Part shown: in pieces, positions 8,905 to 18,440 of the stretch
How positions within the stretch are numbered: the stretch's first letter is position 1
Layout: each line of letters starts with the position of its first letter
Origin: Gammaproteobacteria bacterium
Lineage (GTDB): Bacteria > Pseudomonadota > Gammaproteobacteria > GCA-001735895
Assembly: GCA_029862005.1 (NCBI GenBank)
Contig: JAOTYD010000005.1
Location: 120,332-184,331 of the forward strand
Reading direction: 5' to 3'
DNA length: 64,000 nt
Program-made: the position numbers and the translations under genes
The notes under the pieces: model-generated
What the model was told of the DNA's origin: nothing
Databases searched by the model: none
Seen by the model: only the letters and a program-made list of their open reading frames with translations

Positions 8905-9873
8905 ATGCGGGATAAACCAGTCGTTCTGGTAACGCGCAAATTACCCGATGCAGTCGAGCAAAAACTGGCGCAAAGCTTTACCACTATCCTGAATCCCGAA
9001 GACAGGCTTTTTGGCACCGAAGAATTACTGCAGGTGGCTGAAAACGCGGACGCCATTCTGCCCTGTCATACCGAAAAATTTAGCGCTGAAACCATCGCGC
9101 GATTGCCCGCACGGATAAAAGCGATCGCCAACTTTTCGGTCGGTGTCGACCACGTCGACCTCGAAGCCGCGAAGCAAAAACAGATCATCGTCACTAATAC
9201 GCCCGATGTGCTCTCAGATGCCACCGCCGAAATCGCGATATTACTGATGCTGGGCGCTGCGCGGCGCGCCAGTGAGGGTGAACGCCTGGTGCGCTCCCAA
9301 CAATGGAAAGACTGGAGCCCGGCTTTCATGGTGGGACGCCAGGTGACCGGTAAGCGTCTTGGCATCCTGGGCCTGGGTCGGGTTGGCCAGGTAGTGGCCC
9401 GACGCGGGCGCGGTTTTGACATGACGATCCACTATCACAATCGTAATCCGCTGGACTCGGACCAGGCTGATGATTCGATCTACCATGATAGCGTCGAAGC
9501 GCTGTTGACGAATATCGATGTATTGTCGATTCACTGCCCGGCGTCGGAGGCTACCCGTGGATTAATGAACCGCGAACGAATCGCATTAATGCATCGCGAC
9601 GCTATTCTTGTGAACACCTCGCGTGGTGGGGTTATAGACGATGATGCCCTGGTTGCAGCATTGCAGTCGGGTGTGATTGCAGCCGCGGGGCTCGATGTCT
9701 TCAACGGCGAGCCCGATTCGATTCACCCCGGCTACCGGGAGCTCGACAACGTATTCCTGCTGCCGCATATTGGCAGCGCCACCCATGAAACCCGCGACGC
9801 AATGGGCTTCAGGGCAATCGACAACTTGATCGCAATATTTAACGGCGACGAGCCCGGCGACCGCGTGGCCTAG
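8905..9873 (+). CDS. D-2-hydroxyacid dehydrogenase (glyoxylate/hydroxypyruvate reductase type)
   Basis: This 322-residue NAD(P)-dependent enzyme has the substrate-binding segment NFSVGVDHVDLEAA, the nucleotide motif GLGRVG near residue 155, and the catalytic Arg (VNTSRGG), Glu (GEPDS) and His (LLPHIGSA). This arrangement is typical of GhrB/glyoxylate reductase-like members that reduce glyoxylate or hydroxypyruvate. A GAGGAAAT ribosome site supports the ATG. It precedes a TRAP transporter and an amidase on the same strand; a shared role in taking up and processing an organic acid or amide is possible. Confidence 0.82.
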   Translation: MRDKPVVLVTRKLPDAVEQKLAQSFTTILNPEDRLFGTEELLQVAENADAILPCHTEKFSAETIARLPARIKAIANFSVGVDHVDLEAAKQKQIIVTNTPDVLSDATAEIAILLMLGAARRASEGERLVRSQQWKDWSPAFMVGRQVTGKRLGILGLGRVGQVVARRGRGFDMTIHYHNRNPLDSDQADDSIYHDSVEALLTNIDVLSIHCPASEATRGLMNRERIALMHRDAILVNTSRGGVIDDDALVAALQSGVIAAAGLDVFNGEPDSIHPGYRELDNVFLLPHIGSATHETRDAMGFRAIDNLIAIFNGDEPGDRVA

Positions 9874-10189
9874 TCGCTATTCAGCAACGCTTGAAGAAAA
9901 CAGTGATCCACCGAGTAAATAACGCTGTAAATCGAGCGTTGCTAACAATATACTCTAACCGCACAATAGATCTGCCCTGCGAGACGACAGCGGAGAGCAA
10001 TCCTGAACAGGATAATCTGGTATACAATATACAGATATGCTTTAATCCCTTTTCAGTCACTCGCATAGCAACAATAACAGGCACTGGTGATTCGAAATAT
10101 TGTTCTTCAGAACATGACCCTATGCGTAATCGACTCAATAATAACAATCGCCAGTTACAATTATTTCTAAAAAAATGAGGACACCAGCT
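9874..10189 (+). other. 316-base non-coding region upstream of dctP
   Basis: The region is AT-rich compared with its flanks and has no convincing gene. It contains GGTATACAATATACAG (about 10020-10035), a partly symmetrical sequence built on TATAC that resembles operators of GntR-type regulators often linked to TRAP transporters; this is weak evidence. A 95-residue reading frame here has no recognisable features and no good ribosome site. The 3' end supplies the GAGGACA ribosome site of dctP. Confidence 0.4.
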
Positions 10190-11308
10190 ATGACCGATAA
10201 AACGACATCTCGTCGCAAATTTTTAACCACCGGCGCCGCAACCATTGCAGGCGGAGCAGCGGCAGCTGCATTTCCCAATATTTCAGTTGGGCAAAGTCCC
10301 ACAGTACTGAAAGTACAGGCTGCCTGGGGCGGCGGTATCTTTCTTGAGTTCGCCCAGGACTACGTTAAACGGGTCAACGAAATGTCGGGTGGTTCGCTAA
10401 AGATCGACTTACTCGGCGTGGGTGCGGTTGTCAAAACCGCCGAAATGCAGACCGCGGTTCACAAGGGCGTGCTCGATGGTGCGCACCTGGTAACTGCATA
10501 CTGGTATTCAAAAAGCCCGGTTGCCTCACTGTTCGGCACCGGCCCCTGTTTCGGCTGGTCAGCTAACGAACTGATGGGCTGGATTCAGCACGGCGGCGGC
10601 AAAGACCTGTATTATGAACTAATGCATGACAAGCTGAGACTCGACCTGGTCGGTTTCTTCTCCGGCCCAATGCCAGCGCAACCACTGGGCTGGTTCAAGG
10701 AACACATCACCAAGAGCAGCCAGATGAAAGGCCTTAAGTATCGTACCGTGGGCCTCGCGGCTGACGTGCTGCAGGAAATGGGCATGTCGGTAGTGCAACT
10801 GCCCGGTGGTGAAATTCAGCCGGCGATGAAGAGTGGCCTGATCGATGCGGCCGAGTTCAACAACCCGACCTCCGACAAGGACTTCGGCATGCAGGATGTT
10901 TCCAAGCATTATCACCTGGGTAGTTTCCACCAGTCGCAGGAATGTTTTGAAATAATCTTCAACCAGACACGTTTCAAGAAGCTCGCCAAGGAACACCAGG
11001 CGATTCTGGAATACGCTTCCGAGGCGGCATCAGCGGATATGGCCTGGAAAGCGATGGAACGTTACTCGCAGGACCTGGTAGTGCTGAAAGAGAAGCACGG
11101 TGTCAACGTTTACAAGACTCCTGATGCGGTTATGGATGACCAGCTCAAAGCCTGGGATATTATCGTCAAGAAATTCAATAAGTCCGATCCGTTCTTCAAG
11201 AAGGTCATCGACTCGCAAATGGCCTGGGCGAAGCGGCACGGAGCCTACGCATTGAATAATTCGCCTAACTACCGGGGTGCCTACGAGCATTACTTTGGCA
11301 AGCTGTAA
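10190..11308 (+). CDS. dctP: TRAP transporter substrate-binding protein DctP, Tat-exported
   Basis: This 372-residue periplasmic binding protein of the TRAP family captures an organic acid and delivers it to the DctQM permease. The N-terminus carries a twin-arginine signal (SRRKFLTTGAATIAGGAAAAA). KGVLDGAHLVTAYW and GGEIQPAMKSGLIDAAEFNNP are typical DctP ligand-domain segments; the Arg in the LKYRTVGLAADVL stretch is the usual carboxylate contact. This subfamily resembles binders of 2-oxoacids or lactate. I chose the ATG at 10190, with GAGGACA upstream, over one five codons earlier. A terminator follows the gene. Confidence 0.88.
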   Translation: MTDKTTSRRKFLTTGAATIAGGAAAAAFPNISVGQSPTVLKVQAAWGGGIFLEFAQDYVKRVNEMSGGSLKIDLLGVGAVVKTAEMQTAVHKGVLDGAHLVTAYWYSKSPVASLFGTGPCFGWSANELMGWIQHGGGKDLYYELMHDKLRLDLVGFFSGPMPAQPLGWFKEHITKSSQMKGLKYRTVGLAADVLQEMGMSVVQLPGGEIQPAMKSGLIDAAEFNNPTSDKDFGMQDVSKHYHLGSFHQSQECFEIIFNQTRFKKLAKEHQAILEYASEAASADMAWKAMERYSQDLVVLKEKHGVNVYKTPDAVMDDQLKAWDIIVKKFNKSDPFFKKVIDSQMAWAKRHGAYALNNSPNYRGAYEHYFGKL

Positions 11309-11329
11309 CAGTCAGTAGAGCTAGTCAGC

Positions 11330-11362
11330 AGGGCGGTATTTTTAGTACCGCCCTCGCTTTTT
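11330..11362 (+). terminator. rho-independent terminator between dctP and dctQ
   Basis: A nine-base-pair stem (AGGGCGGTA pairing with TACCGCCCT) with a seven-base loop is followed after three bases by five Ts. It sits between dctP and dctQ. Partial termination would yield more binding protein than permease, a common arrangement for transporters with periplasmic receptors. Confidence 0.8.
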
Positions 11363-11402
11363 CTGTATCAATCTTGATCAATTGACACTTTGGTGGCATG
11401 CA

Positions 11403-11999
11403 ATGATGACTCGCATTCTTCACTTCATCGATAGCCTCAGCACGTGGACCGGGAAGGCTTTCGCGTGGTGCATCGTGATCCTGACCTTCTCCACCTGCTA
11501 CGAAGTGTTCATGCGCTACGTCCTCAATGCACCAACTGTTTGGGCTTTCGATATGAGTGTACAAATGTACGGAGCGCTATTCATGATGGCCGGCGCCTAC
11601 GCGCTGTCGCAGGACGCGCACGTGCGCGGTGACGTCGTCTATCGACTGTTGAAAATAAAAACACAGGCCAAGATCGACCTGGTGCTTTACATCCTGTTCC
11701 TGATGCCCGGTGCCCTGGCTTTGATTTACTACGGTTACGGTTTTGCTGCCGATTCGTGGTTTTACAAGGAGGTCAGCTGGAGCAGTCCATCGCGGATTCA
11801 AATCTATTTCTTCAAAACCCTGATACCCGTTTCCGGCACGCTGGTGTTACTGCAGGGTATTGCCGAGGCCGTGCGCTGCGTCATCTGCATCAAAACCGGG
11901 GCCTGGCCGCCACGCTTGCACGATGTGCAGGAAACCGAAACCATGCTGATGAATGAACAGGAAGATTTGCGCAAACTGGAGGAAGAAGGGCATGTCTGA
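11403..11999 (+). CDS. dctQ: TRAP transporter small permease DctQ
   Basis: This membrane protein of about 198 residues has four helices and is the small subunit of the TRAP permease. The segment FEVFMRY-like (CYEVFMRYVLNAPTVWAFD) is the hallmark of DctQ, and LSQDAHVRGDVVY is also typical. The start is one of two adjacent ATGs at 11403 and 11406, with GGTGG upstream; a longer frame from 11382 lacks a ribosome site. It overlaps dctM by eight bases. Confidence 0.85.
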   Translation: MMTRILHFIDSLSTWTGKAFAWCIVILTFSTCYEVFMRYVLNAPTVWAFDMSVQMYGALFMMAGAYALSQDAHVRGDVVYRLLKIKTQAKIDLVLYILFLMPGALALIYYGYGFAADSWFYKEVSWSSPSRIQIYFFKTLIPVSGTLVLLQGIAEAVRCVICIKTGAWPPRLHDVQETETMLMNEQEDLRKLEEEGHV

Positions 12000-13344
12000 T
12001 CCAGTTGTCGCGGTTTTTATGCTCGGCCTGTTCATCTTCATGGTAATGCTGGGTTTTCCGATCGCTTTCACGCTGATCGCAATGGGCCTCGGCTTTGGCT
12101 ACTACGCTTACTACGATGCCGAGCGCATGCAGACCATTTTCGACAACCGGATCTTCGATTTATTCGTACAGAATACCTTTTCGGTCATGTCCAACGACGT
12201 ACTGGTGGCCGTCCCACTCTTCTTATTCATGGGCTACGTGGTCGAACGGGCCAACATAGTCAATCGCCTGTTTTTCAGTATTCAGCTGGCCGCGCGTCAC
12301 TTACCTGGATCCATGGCGGTTGCGGCGCTGTTTACCTGCGCCATATTCGCAACCGCTTCAGGTATCATCGGCGCGGTCGTTACACTGATGGGTATGCTCG
12401 CGTTTCCGGCAATGTTGAAGGCAAACTACGACGAGAGTTTCGCCGCCGGTGTCATTTGTGCCGGGGGCTGCCTCGGTATCCTGATACCGCCGTCGATCAT
12501 GCTGATCGTCTACTCGGCGATCGCGGAAATATCGCCGCTACGCCTCTATGCCGCGGCCATGTTTCCCGGCCTGCTGCTGGCCGGACTGTACATGGTCTAC
12601 GTGGTTGGGAGAGCTACCTTAAACCCGGGCCTGGCGCCAAAGCCGAAAGAGGAGGAGGTTCCGTCCTTCGGCAGGATTGCCTGGGAACTAATCACCTCGT
12701 TTGTTCCCCTGGCGCTGTTGATCATGAGTGTGCTCGGCGCCATTTTGATGGGTTTGGCTACACCGGCAGAGGCTGCGGGTGTGGGTGCATTCGGTGGACT
12801 CTTCCTGGCGGTTTGCTATCGCGCGCTCAGCTGGGAACGCTTAAAGCAGGCGGTTTACTTGACCGCGAAAACCTCGGCTATGGTGTGCTGGCTATTCGTG
12901 GGTTCATGGACCTTCGCCTCGGTGTTCTCCTACCTCGGTGGTCACGAGTTGATCAACGAATGGGTACTCTCCCTGGATCTGGGAACGGTTGGATTCCTGA
13001 TACTCGCGCAATCTATTATCTTTCTGCTCGGGTGGCCTCTGGAGTGGACCGAAATTATCATTATTTTCGTGCCGATCTTCCTGCCGATGCTGGAAACCTT
13101 CAATGTTGAACCGTTGTTTTTCGGTATTCTCGTGGCGCTCAACCTGCAAACCTCTTTCCTGACGCCACCGATGGCGATGGCAGCCTATTATCTGAAAGGC
13201 GTGGCACCGCCACATATTCAGTTGCTGGATATATTCCGCGGCATTATGCCGTACCTCGTGATCATCATTTTCTCGATGATACTGCTGTATAATTTCCCCG
13301 GAATCGCGCTGTGGCTGCCGGTCTACCTGTTTGGACCGGGATAG
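11992..13344 (+). CDS. dctM: TRAP transporter large permease DctM
   Basis: This 450-residue protein with about twelve membrane segments forms the ion-coupled transport channel of the TRAP system. It shows the family segments GFPIAFTLIAMG, LFTCAIFATASGIIGAVVTLMG and GCLGILIPPSIMLIVYS, and the C-terminal half has QTSFLTPPMAMAAYYLKGVAP. I placed the start at the ATG at 11992, behind GGAGGAAGAAGGG, eight bases before the dctQ stop. Together with dctP it makes a complete transporter. Confidence 0.9.
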   Translation: MSDPVVAVFMLGLFIFMVMLGFPIAFTLIAMGLGFGYYAYYDAERMQTIFDNRIFDLFVQNTFSVMSNDVLVAVPLFLFMGYVVERANIVNRLFFSIQLAARHLPGSMAVAALFTCAIFATASGIIGAVVTLMGMLAFPAMLKANYDESFAAGVICAGGCLGILIPPSIMLIVYSAIAEISPLRLYAAAMFPGLLLAGLYMVYVVGRATLNPGLAPKPKEEEVPSFGRIAWELITSFVPLALLIMSVLGAILMGLATPAEAAGVGAFGGLFLAVCYRALSWERLKQAVYLTAKTSAMVCWLFVGSWTFASVFSYLGGHELINEWVLSLDLGTVGFLILAQSIIFLLGWPLEWTEIIIIFVPIFLPMLETFNVEPLFFGILVALNLQTSFLTPPMAMAAYYLKGVAPPHIQLLDIFRGIMPYLVIIIFSMILLYNFPGIALWLPVYLFGPG

Positions 13345-13365
13345 TCGGCGAACCAGGCTCTCGGT

Positions 13366-14721
13366 ATGGATAAATTCGACCCGACCGTGGCAAACCTGCT
13401 CAGCGCCAGCGATGCGCGCGCAGCGATTGAAAGCGGGCTGCTAAGTTCACAGGAGTTGGTGGCAGCGTGCCTGGCGCGCATCGACGAACTCGAAGATTCG
13501 ATCGGGGCCTGGGCGCACCTCGACCGAGACAAGGCGATGACGCGGGCACGCGAGGCCGACGAGTTTCGTCGTCTCGGACTGGAACTGGGACCACTTCACG
13601 GGCTGCCAATCGGAATCAAGGACATTATCGATACCGCCGACTACCCCACCGAGCGTGGCACGGTACTGCATCGAGGACGCCAACCAACGCAGGACGCGAC
13701 CCTGGTGTCGCTGCTGAAAGAGGCCGGTGCCATCATACTCGGTAAAACCGTATCGACCGAAATGGCCGTTTACTCGCCCGGTAAAACCCGTAATCCACAC
13801 AATCCCGATCATACCCCGGGTGGCTCATCGAGCGGCTCCGCGGCGGCGGTTTCAGCGGCCATGATCGCACTCTCTGTCGGCACCCAGACCAACGGATCGG
13901 TCATCCGACCGGCTTCCTACTGCGGCGTTTATGGTTTCAAGCCCAGTTTTGGGCGCATTTCGCGCCACGGCGTGCTGACGCAATCGCCGCCACTGGATAC
14001 GGTTGGCGTGTTTGCGCGCAGCCTCGAAGACCTGGCATTAATCGCCGATGTATTGATGCGCTTCGATGGACAGGATCCCGCGATGGCCCCGATCGCCCCG
14101 CCCCGCATCGGCAAGGTCCTGGACCAGCAGGTCCCGGCAGATCAGCACTTCGCATTCGTACGCAGCCCGGTATGGGAACAGGTCGAGCAGGTAACCAAGG
14201 ATGGCTTGCGCGAAATGATCGACGCGGTTAATGAACGCCAGGAAAAGACGATCGACATTCTCGACCTGCCCACCCCTTTCGCCGAATTACACGAGGATCA
14301 TCGCAAGGTGATGGAAGCTGACCTGGCGCGCAATTTTGCCGATGAATATGAACGTGGCAAAGCGGAATTGAGCAAGGTACTGCGCGAAATGATCGAGCGT
14401 GGGCAACAGGTTAGCGCGGGCGACTACGACAATACGCTTGCCAAAATGCAGGATTACGATGCTTTTCTCGACGAGATTTTCGACGAATACGACGCCATCC
14501 TGACACCCGCCACTCCGGGCCCGGCCCCGGCCGGCCTTGATGCCACCGGCAGCCCGGTGATGAATACGATCTGGACATTCTGCGGCACACCCGCAATTAA
14601 TGTTCCTTTACTGCAAAGCCCTGAAGGTTTGCCGATCGGTGTCCAGGTGGTTGGCGCGAAAGACGACGACGCACGTCTGTTTCGCAGCACGCGCTGGTTG
14701 CTGGATGTACTGAACAACTAA
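13366..14721 (+). CDS. amidase signature family hydrolase
   Basis: This 451-residue enzyme of the amidase signature family hydrolyses a carboxamide. The Ser-cisSer-Lys triad is visible: K85 in GLPIGIKDIID, the cis-Ser in GGSSSGSAAAV (about 155) and the nucleophile S178 in TQTNGSVIRPA. The C-terminal domain (VMNTIWTFCGTPAINVPL) is also typical. It starts 22 bases after dctM, so a TRAP-imported amide or a downstream product may be its substrate. It is not a GatA, since no gatB or gatC is near. Confidence 0.85.
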   Translation: MDKFDPTVANLLSASDARAAIESGLLSSQELVAACLARIDELEDSIGAWAHLDRDKAMTRAREADEFRRLGLELGPLHGLPIGIKDIIDTADYPTERGTVLHRGRQPTQDATLVSLLKEAGAIILGKTVSTEMAVYSPGKTRNPHNPDHTPGGSSSGSAAAVSAAMIALSVGTQTNGSVIRPASYCGVYGFKPSFGRISRHGVLTQSPPLDTVGVFARSLEDLALIADVLMRFDGQDPAMAPIAPPRIGKVLDQQVPADQHFAFVRSPVWEQVEQVTKDGLREMIDAVNERQEKTIDILDLPTPFAELHEDHRKVMEADLARNFADEYERGKAELSKVLREMIERGQQVSAGDYDNTLAKMQDYDAFLDEIFDEYDAILTPATPGPAPAGLDATGSPVMNTIWTFCGTPAINVPLLQSPEGLPIGVQVVGAKDDDARLFRSTRWLLDVLNN

Positions 14722-14760
14722 TTTTCCCTATACTGCTGCGACTTACAGAGAGAAAACGAC

Positions 14761-14958
14761 ATGGACAACATCATTACCGGAGCAATCGGCGTCGCCATGT
14801 TCCTCGCTTTTACGCTCGGCCTGGCCGAATCGATTGGCACGATCCCGTTTGCGGTTATCGTGGTCTCGGTCTGTCTGATGCTGGTAACCGATTACTTCCA
14901 ATCCGCAAAGGAAGGCCTCAAGGAAGAACGCCAGACGAAATCTAATCCACCGCGGTAA
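14761..14958 (+). CDS. small two-helix membrane protein, function unknown
   Basis: This 65-residue protein has two hydrophobic helices (about 5-23 and 27-46) and a charged C-terminal tail rich in Lys and Glu. An AGAGAGAAAAC purine-rich stretch precedes the ATG. It follows the amidase by 39 bases on the same strand. I do not recognise a named family. Confidence 0.6.
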   Translation: MDNIITGAIGVAMFLAFTLGLAESIGTIPFAVIVVSVCLMLVTDYFQSAKEGLKEERQTKSNPPR

Positions 14959-15015
14959 GTCTTAAGTAGTCCGAATCGAGGTCGTCTTCCCGCCGACACG
15001 TTGCCCGGGCAAACC

Positions 15016-16185
15016 CTAGCTCGGATTGAAACACTTTAACAACTGTTGTGCATACCAGTAGGCGAACTTGCCGACACTGGGCTCGAGCGCGCTAAACCTG
15101 CCCTGGCGTGCAAACTTCGAATTCAAGCCAACCTGCTGTTGTTCTAGAAACGGCAGGTCCTCATCAAGCGCGGCGTCGATGCGTTGGTAATAATGCACGG
15201 CGCGCTCGCTGAAATCGTCGAGCGCCACTGACTCGGCGGGAAAGCAGATGGTTTGAATGACCCGGCAGCAATCGGCTGAAACCGGAAACGCCTGGTAAAT
15301 CCACATCGAGTCCTGTGACAATGCAAAAGTTAAATTGGGATAAATCCAGGTATAGCGCGTGCCTTTGGCTTCTCGACCCTTCAGCCCACGAGCGTTTGGT
15401 AATGCGTACTGCTGCGAATCTTCCATTAACGCAGCCGCCCCTTCGGTAGTGCCAAACTGGGTCGTGTACTGACCTTTTACGGTATCAACCGAGTCCGGCT
15501 CCGGGTAAAGCCAGTTAATCGAATCGGGATGCACCATCGGCAGGTGGTAGTACTCGTTAAACACCTCGATAAAGGTTTTCCAGTTACACTGCACCTCGAA
15601 TTCCCGTATCCGCGTCATCTTCCAGTGACCAACCCCCCAGGACTGATGAAATTCGCCAAAATTTCCCAGCCATTCAACAATCGAAGCGGGGTGATCCTCG
15701 AAGCTGATAAAAGCAAATCCCTGTTCGACCGCTACCGTAAATTCGACCAGACCGAATTCGCCGGGATCGAAATCGACCGCGGTTTCCATACGAGGATAGA
15801 CCTTGAGCCGCCCGTCGAGGTCATAGGTCCACCAGTGGAACGGGCACTTTATTTTCTTACAGTTGCCGTCACCATTCAGCATCTGGCTGCCACGATGCCG
15901 GCATGAATTGGCAAACGCTTTCAAAGCGCCCGACTGGTTACGCAGCACAATGAGCGGGACACCGCCAATATCCATGGCCGAGTAATCGCCCGCATTAGGC
16001 CAGCGATCGGCGCGCCCCAGGCCAATCCAGCCATGATGAAAAACAGCATCCTGTTCCAGCGCCAGTAGTCCTGCATCGGCGTAACAGGCAGGCGGAATTC
16101 CGAGCGAATGATTTTCGTCGGGCAATACTGCAGACAGTTGCTTCAGCAATGCTTCCCGGGAAACCAGGTTCGGCTCTACCGTCAT
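15016..16185 (-). CDS. Rieske aromatic ring-hydroxylating oxygenase alpha subunit
   Basis: This is an oxygenase of about 389 residues. The Rieske motif is C95-x-H97-x16-C114-x2-H117 (SCRHRGSQ and CPFHWW). The catalytic iron site is in NWKTFIEVFNEYYHLPMVH, with the two histidines spaced as in choline monooxygenase/GbcA-like members that attack quaternary amines or aromatics. I moved the start to the ATG at 16183-16185, where homologous N-termini usually begin; the ribosome site is weak either way. It is alone on its strand, with no reductase beside it, and is divergent from the cupin gene. Confidence 0.82.
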   Translation of the reverse strand: MTVEPNLVSREALLKQLSAVLPDENHSLGIPPACYADAGLLALEQDAVFHHGWIGLGRADRWPNAGDYSAMDIGGVPLIVLRNQSGALKAFANSCRHRGSQMLNGDGNCKKIKCPFHWWTYDLDGRLKVYPRMETAVDFDPGEFGLVEFTVAVEQGFAFISFEDHPASIVEWLGNFGEFHQSWGVGHWKMTRIREFEVQCNWKTFIEVFNEYYHLPMVHPDSINWLYPEPDSVDTVKGQYTTQFGTTEGAAALMEDSQQYALPNARGLKGREAKGTRYTWIYPNLTFALSQDSMWIYQAFPVSADCCRVIQTICFPAESVALDDFSERAVHYYQRIDAALDEDLPFLEQQQVGLNSKFARQGRFSALEPSVGKFAYWYAQQLLKCFNPS

Positions 16186-16309
16186 CAAGATCCACTCGAT
16201 TATTCGACCGCGCGAGTATCTCGATAAAATCAACGTGGCGCAAATGCTATGTATTGCCTAACAGCAGGGTCAATCAGTATGCTGTGCCAAAGGATCGATG
16301 GAGGTGCAT

Positions 16310-16678
16310 ATGCAGCCGGAAGTAAAGAAAGCTGATCAGGCTATCGAGTTCGAAACGGACGAACACTGCCATATTGCAGAGGTAGCCAATGATCCGGGGG
16401 ACGAATTGGTTTCCATTGCACGCGCCCGGGTCGAACCGGGTGTGACCACGGCCTGGCACAAGCTAGATAACATATCGGAACGCTATATAATCGTTTCCGG
16501 ACAAGGGTTGGTTGAAATAGGCGACCTGGAACCCATTGAAGTGCTCCAGGGGGACGTGGTGCGCATCCCGCCAGACATGCGGCAACGAATTACCAATACC
16601 GGTCATGGCGATCTTGTATTCTACGCGGTTTGCGCTCCGCCCTTTCGGCAAGACAATTATGTCGGCCTCGAGCAGTAA
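16310..16678 (+). CDS. cupin domain protein
   Basis: This protein of about 122 residues is a single cupin barrel. Motif 1 is H-x6-E-x6-G (AWHKLDNISERYIIVSGQG) and motif 2 is GDVVRIPPDMRQRITNTG. The usual HxH pair of motif 1 is reduced to one His and the motif 2 His is replaced, so metal binding is doubtful. The start at 16310 follows GGAGG with five bases of spacing; the ATG at 16298 would overlap that site. Function unknown; it is divergent from a Rieske oxygenase. Confidence 0.7.
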   Translation: MQPEVKKADQAIEFETDEHCHIAEVANDPGDELVSIARARVEPGVTTAWHKLDNISERYIIVSGQGLVEIGDLEPIEVLQGDVVRIPPDMRQRITNTGHGDLVFYAVCAPPFRQDNYVGLEQ

Positions 16679-16770
16679 ATTGACCGCTAAACAGGTAATT
16701 GAGGGAAATGATGGTACCGGTTGTGTAATAGATGGAATTCTGATGAAACTTAACGACATCCGGATCTGAT

Positions 16771-17175
16771 ATGGCCGTGCTCACCGATATCAGCTTGTGG
16801 GAGTTGATCAAGCATCTCAAGCAGTGGCTCACCAACCTTAACCGCGCCAGCAATGAACGCCAACGACAGTCCATCGAAGCATTACGCGCCGTCGTGATTG
16901 CTGCCAGGCATACGCAAGCCTATGTACGGCGCCTGGACGATACGGCCAGGCAAGATCATTCGCAGGAGGCAAAACTGTCGGAAATGTGGACCGAACTCGG
17001 ATTCAGGCTGGATGACCTGGGATTGTCCAGACTCGCCAAGCGTTGTGATATCAAGGGCAGATACTGGGCTGATCCTGATCGATTCGACAAGGAGTTTCTG
17101 CACAAGGCCGACGTGGGGCTCGAACGCATGGAACAGTTAGCCCGGCAAATGCTGGTTCAATTTGAGCGTAATTAA
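16771..17175 (+). CDS. helical protein of unknown function
   Basis: This 134-residue soluble protein is predicted almost wholly helical, with many charged residues (NRASNERQRQSIEALRAVV, MEQLARQMLVQFERN). No enzyme motif, signal peptide or membrane segment is visible. The central part (AKLSEMWTELGFRLDDLGL) looks like a helical-bundle core. I do not recognise the family. No strong ribosome site precedes the ATG. It sits in a loose plus-strand run with the methyltransferase 38 bases downstream. Confidence 0.6.
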   Translation: MAVLTDISLWELIKHLKQWLTNLNRASNERQRQSIEALRAVVIAARHTQAYVRRLDDTARQDHSQEAKLSEMWTELGFRLDDLGLSRLAKRCDIKGRYWADPDRFDKEFLHKADVGLERMEQLARQMLVQFERN

Positions 17176-17213
17176 TTACCAGCCATGCTTCTTTGCAATG
17201 ACAGGTTCTGACA

Positions 17214-17993
17214 ATGATTGACTCAACCCGAAGATTTTCGGATCGCGTCGAAGCTTACATCAAGTTCCGACCCGGATATCCCCCGGCACTCGTCTCGACC
17301 CTGCTTGAGAAAACCGGGCTCGACGCAGATGCGGTTGTTGCCGATGTTGGTTCCGGTACCGGCATTTTTACCCGCCAATTACTCGACCAGGGTCTCCGGG
17401 TCAATGCGGTCGAACCCAATGCCAACATGCGCCGTGCAGCCGAAGCCCTGCTTTCAGAATATCCAAAGTTTATCAGCATCGATGCGCCGGCCGAACATAC
17501 CGGCCTCGCGGATAATTCGATTGACCTGGTAACCGCTGCACAGGCATTTCACTGGTTTAACAACGAGGCGACGAAGGCAGAGCTCGAGCGTATTCTCAAA
17601 CCCGGCGGTAAGCTTGCGCTCATCTGGAATAAACGAAAAATCAGCCAGCCGTTTCAGCAGGCATACCTCGGCATTCTCAACGAGTACGCACCCGAGTACG
17701 GTAAGGTTAATCACATGAACCTGAGTGAGGATGATATTGCCTATTATTTTGCCGACGCCAATATGGAATTACTGCATTTCGATAGTAACCAACGACTTGA
17801 TTTTGCCGGGCTGATGGGCCGGTTGAAATCGGCTTCCTACTGTCCCGCTGAAGATTCACCGCAATATATTCCGCTGGTGACCGAGCTGGTCGCACTGTTT
17901 GACCAGTACGCAGCCGACGGTGTCGTTGATTTCGAGTACGATACGCAACTCTACCTCGGCGCGGTCGATTCCACCGAGGATTGTAAGTCATGA
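17214..17993 (+). CDS. class I SAM-dependent methyltransferase
   Basis: This 259-residue Rossmann-fold methyltransferase has motif I VADVGSGTGIFTRQLL (about 42-57), the acidic ribose contact in NAVEPNANM, and the post-motif segment NSIDLVTAAQAFHWF, typical of UbiE/type 11 enzymes. The N-terminus (RFSDRVEAYIKFRPGYP) is characteristic of a small-molecule methyltransferase subgroup. Substrate unknown. It is followed ten bases later by the GFA-family gene. Confidence 0.82.
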   Translation: MIDSTRRFSDRVEAYIKFRPGYPPALVSTLLEKTGLDADAVVADVGSGTGIFTRQLLDQGLRVNAVEPNANMRRAAEALLSEYPKFISIDAPAEHTGLADNSIDLVTAAQAFHWFNNEATKAELERILKPGGKLALIWNKRKISQPFQQAYLGILNEYAPEYGKVNHMNLSEDDIAYYFADANMELLHFDSNQRLDFAGLMGRLKSASYCPAEDSPQYIPLVTELVALFDQYAADGVVDFEYDTQLYLGAVDSTEDCKS

Positions 17994-18003
17994 GGATAAA
18001 TTA

Positions 18004-18429
18004 ATGCCGGGACCCTATCGAGGCAGCTGCCTGTGCACCACGGTTCGATTTGAGGTTGATGAATTCGAGCCGCGTACCGGTAACTGCCATTGCTCGATGT
18101 GCCGCAAGTTTCACGGTGCGGCCTACGCCACCATCGCCGAGGCACGGCAGGGCCACTTTCGCTGGACTACCGGGGAGGATTCACTCAAAGGATTTACCGC
18201 AGACAATGGCACCACGCGGTCCTTCTGCGCGAACTGCGGATCAAGCCTGACTTTTTTCAGTCCTGGCGCGGATCCTGATTTGGTGGAAATTGCACTCGGC
18301 TGCTTTGACGATGAAGTTCCGGTACGCCCCGATGCACACATCTATGTTGCATCCGGTGCAAAATGGGCGCTTCCCGAAGACGATCTGCCCCAATACGAAG
18401 CCGGGCGTGATAGCACCAGGATCAAATAG
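18004..18429 (+). CDS. GFA family zinc protein
   Basis: This 141-residue protein is a member of the GFA (glutathione-dependent formaldehyde-activating-like) family. Zinc-binding cysteines appear as [13 protein letters not shown] and FCANCGS. Many family members have unknown activity; true formaldehyde activation is often unsupported. I chose the ATG at 18004, preceded by GAGG, over a longer frame that runs into the methyltransferase gene. Confidence 0.82.
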   Translation: MPGPYRGSCLCTTVRFEVDEFEPRTGNCHCSMCRKFHGAAYATIAEARQGHFRWTTGEDSLKGFTADNGTTRSFCANCGSSLTFFSPGADPDLVEIALGCFDDEVPVRPDAHIYVASGAKWALPEDDLPQYEAGRDSTRIK

Positions 18430-18440
18430 TTGAGGCCAGG

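Noticed and set aside
9891..10178. 95-codon frame in the gap before dctP
   Set aside because: No ribosome site, no recognisable domain, and the region looks regulatory.
12456..13109. 217-codon open frame inside dctM on the same strand
   Set aside because: It is a shifted frame of a conserved permease and its protein has no coherent membrane or enzyme pattern.
15001..15012. TTGCCCGGGCAA palindrome between convergent genes
   Set aside because: Short and GC-rich with no T-run; a 12-base palindrome can occur by chance.
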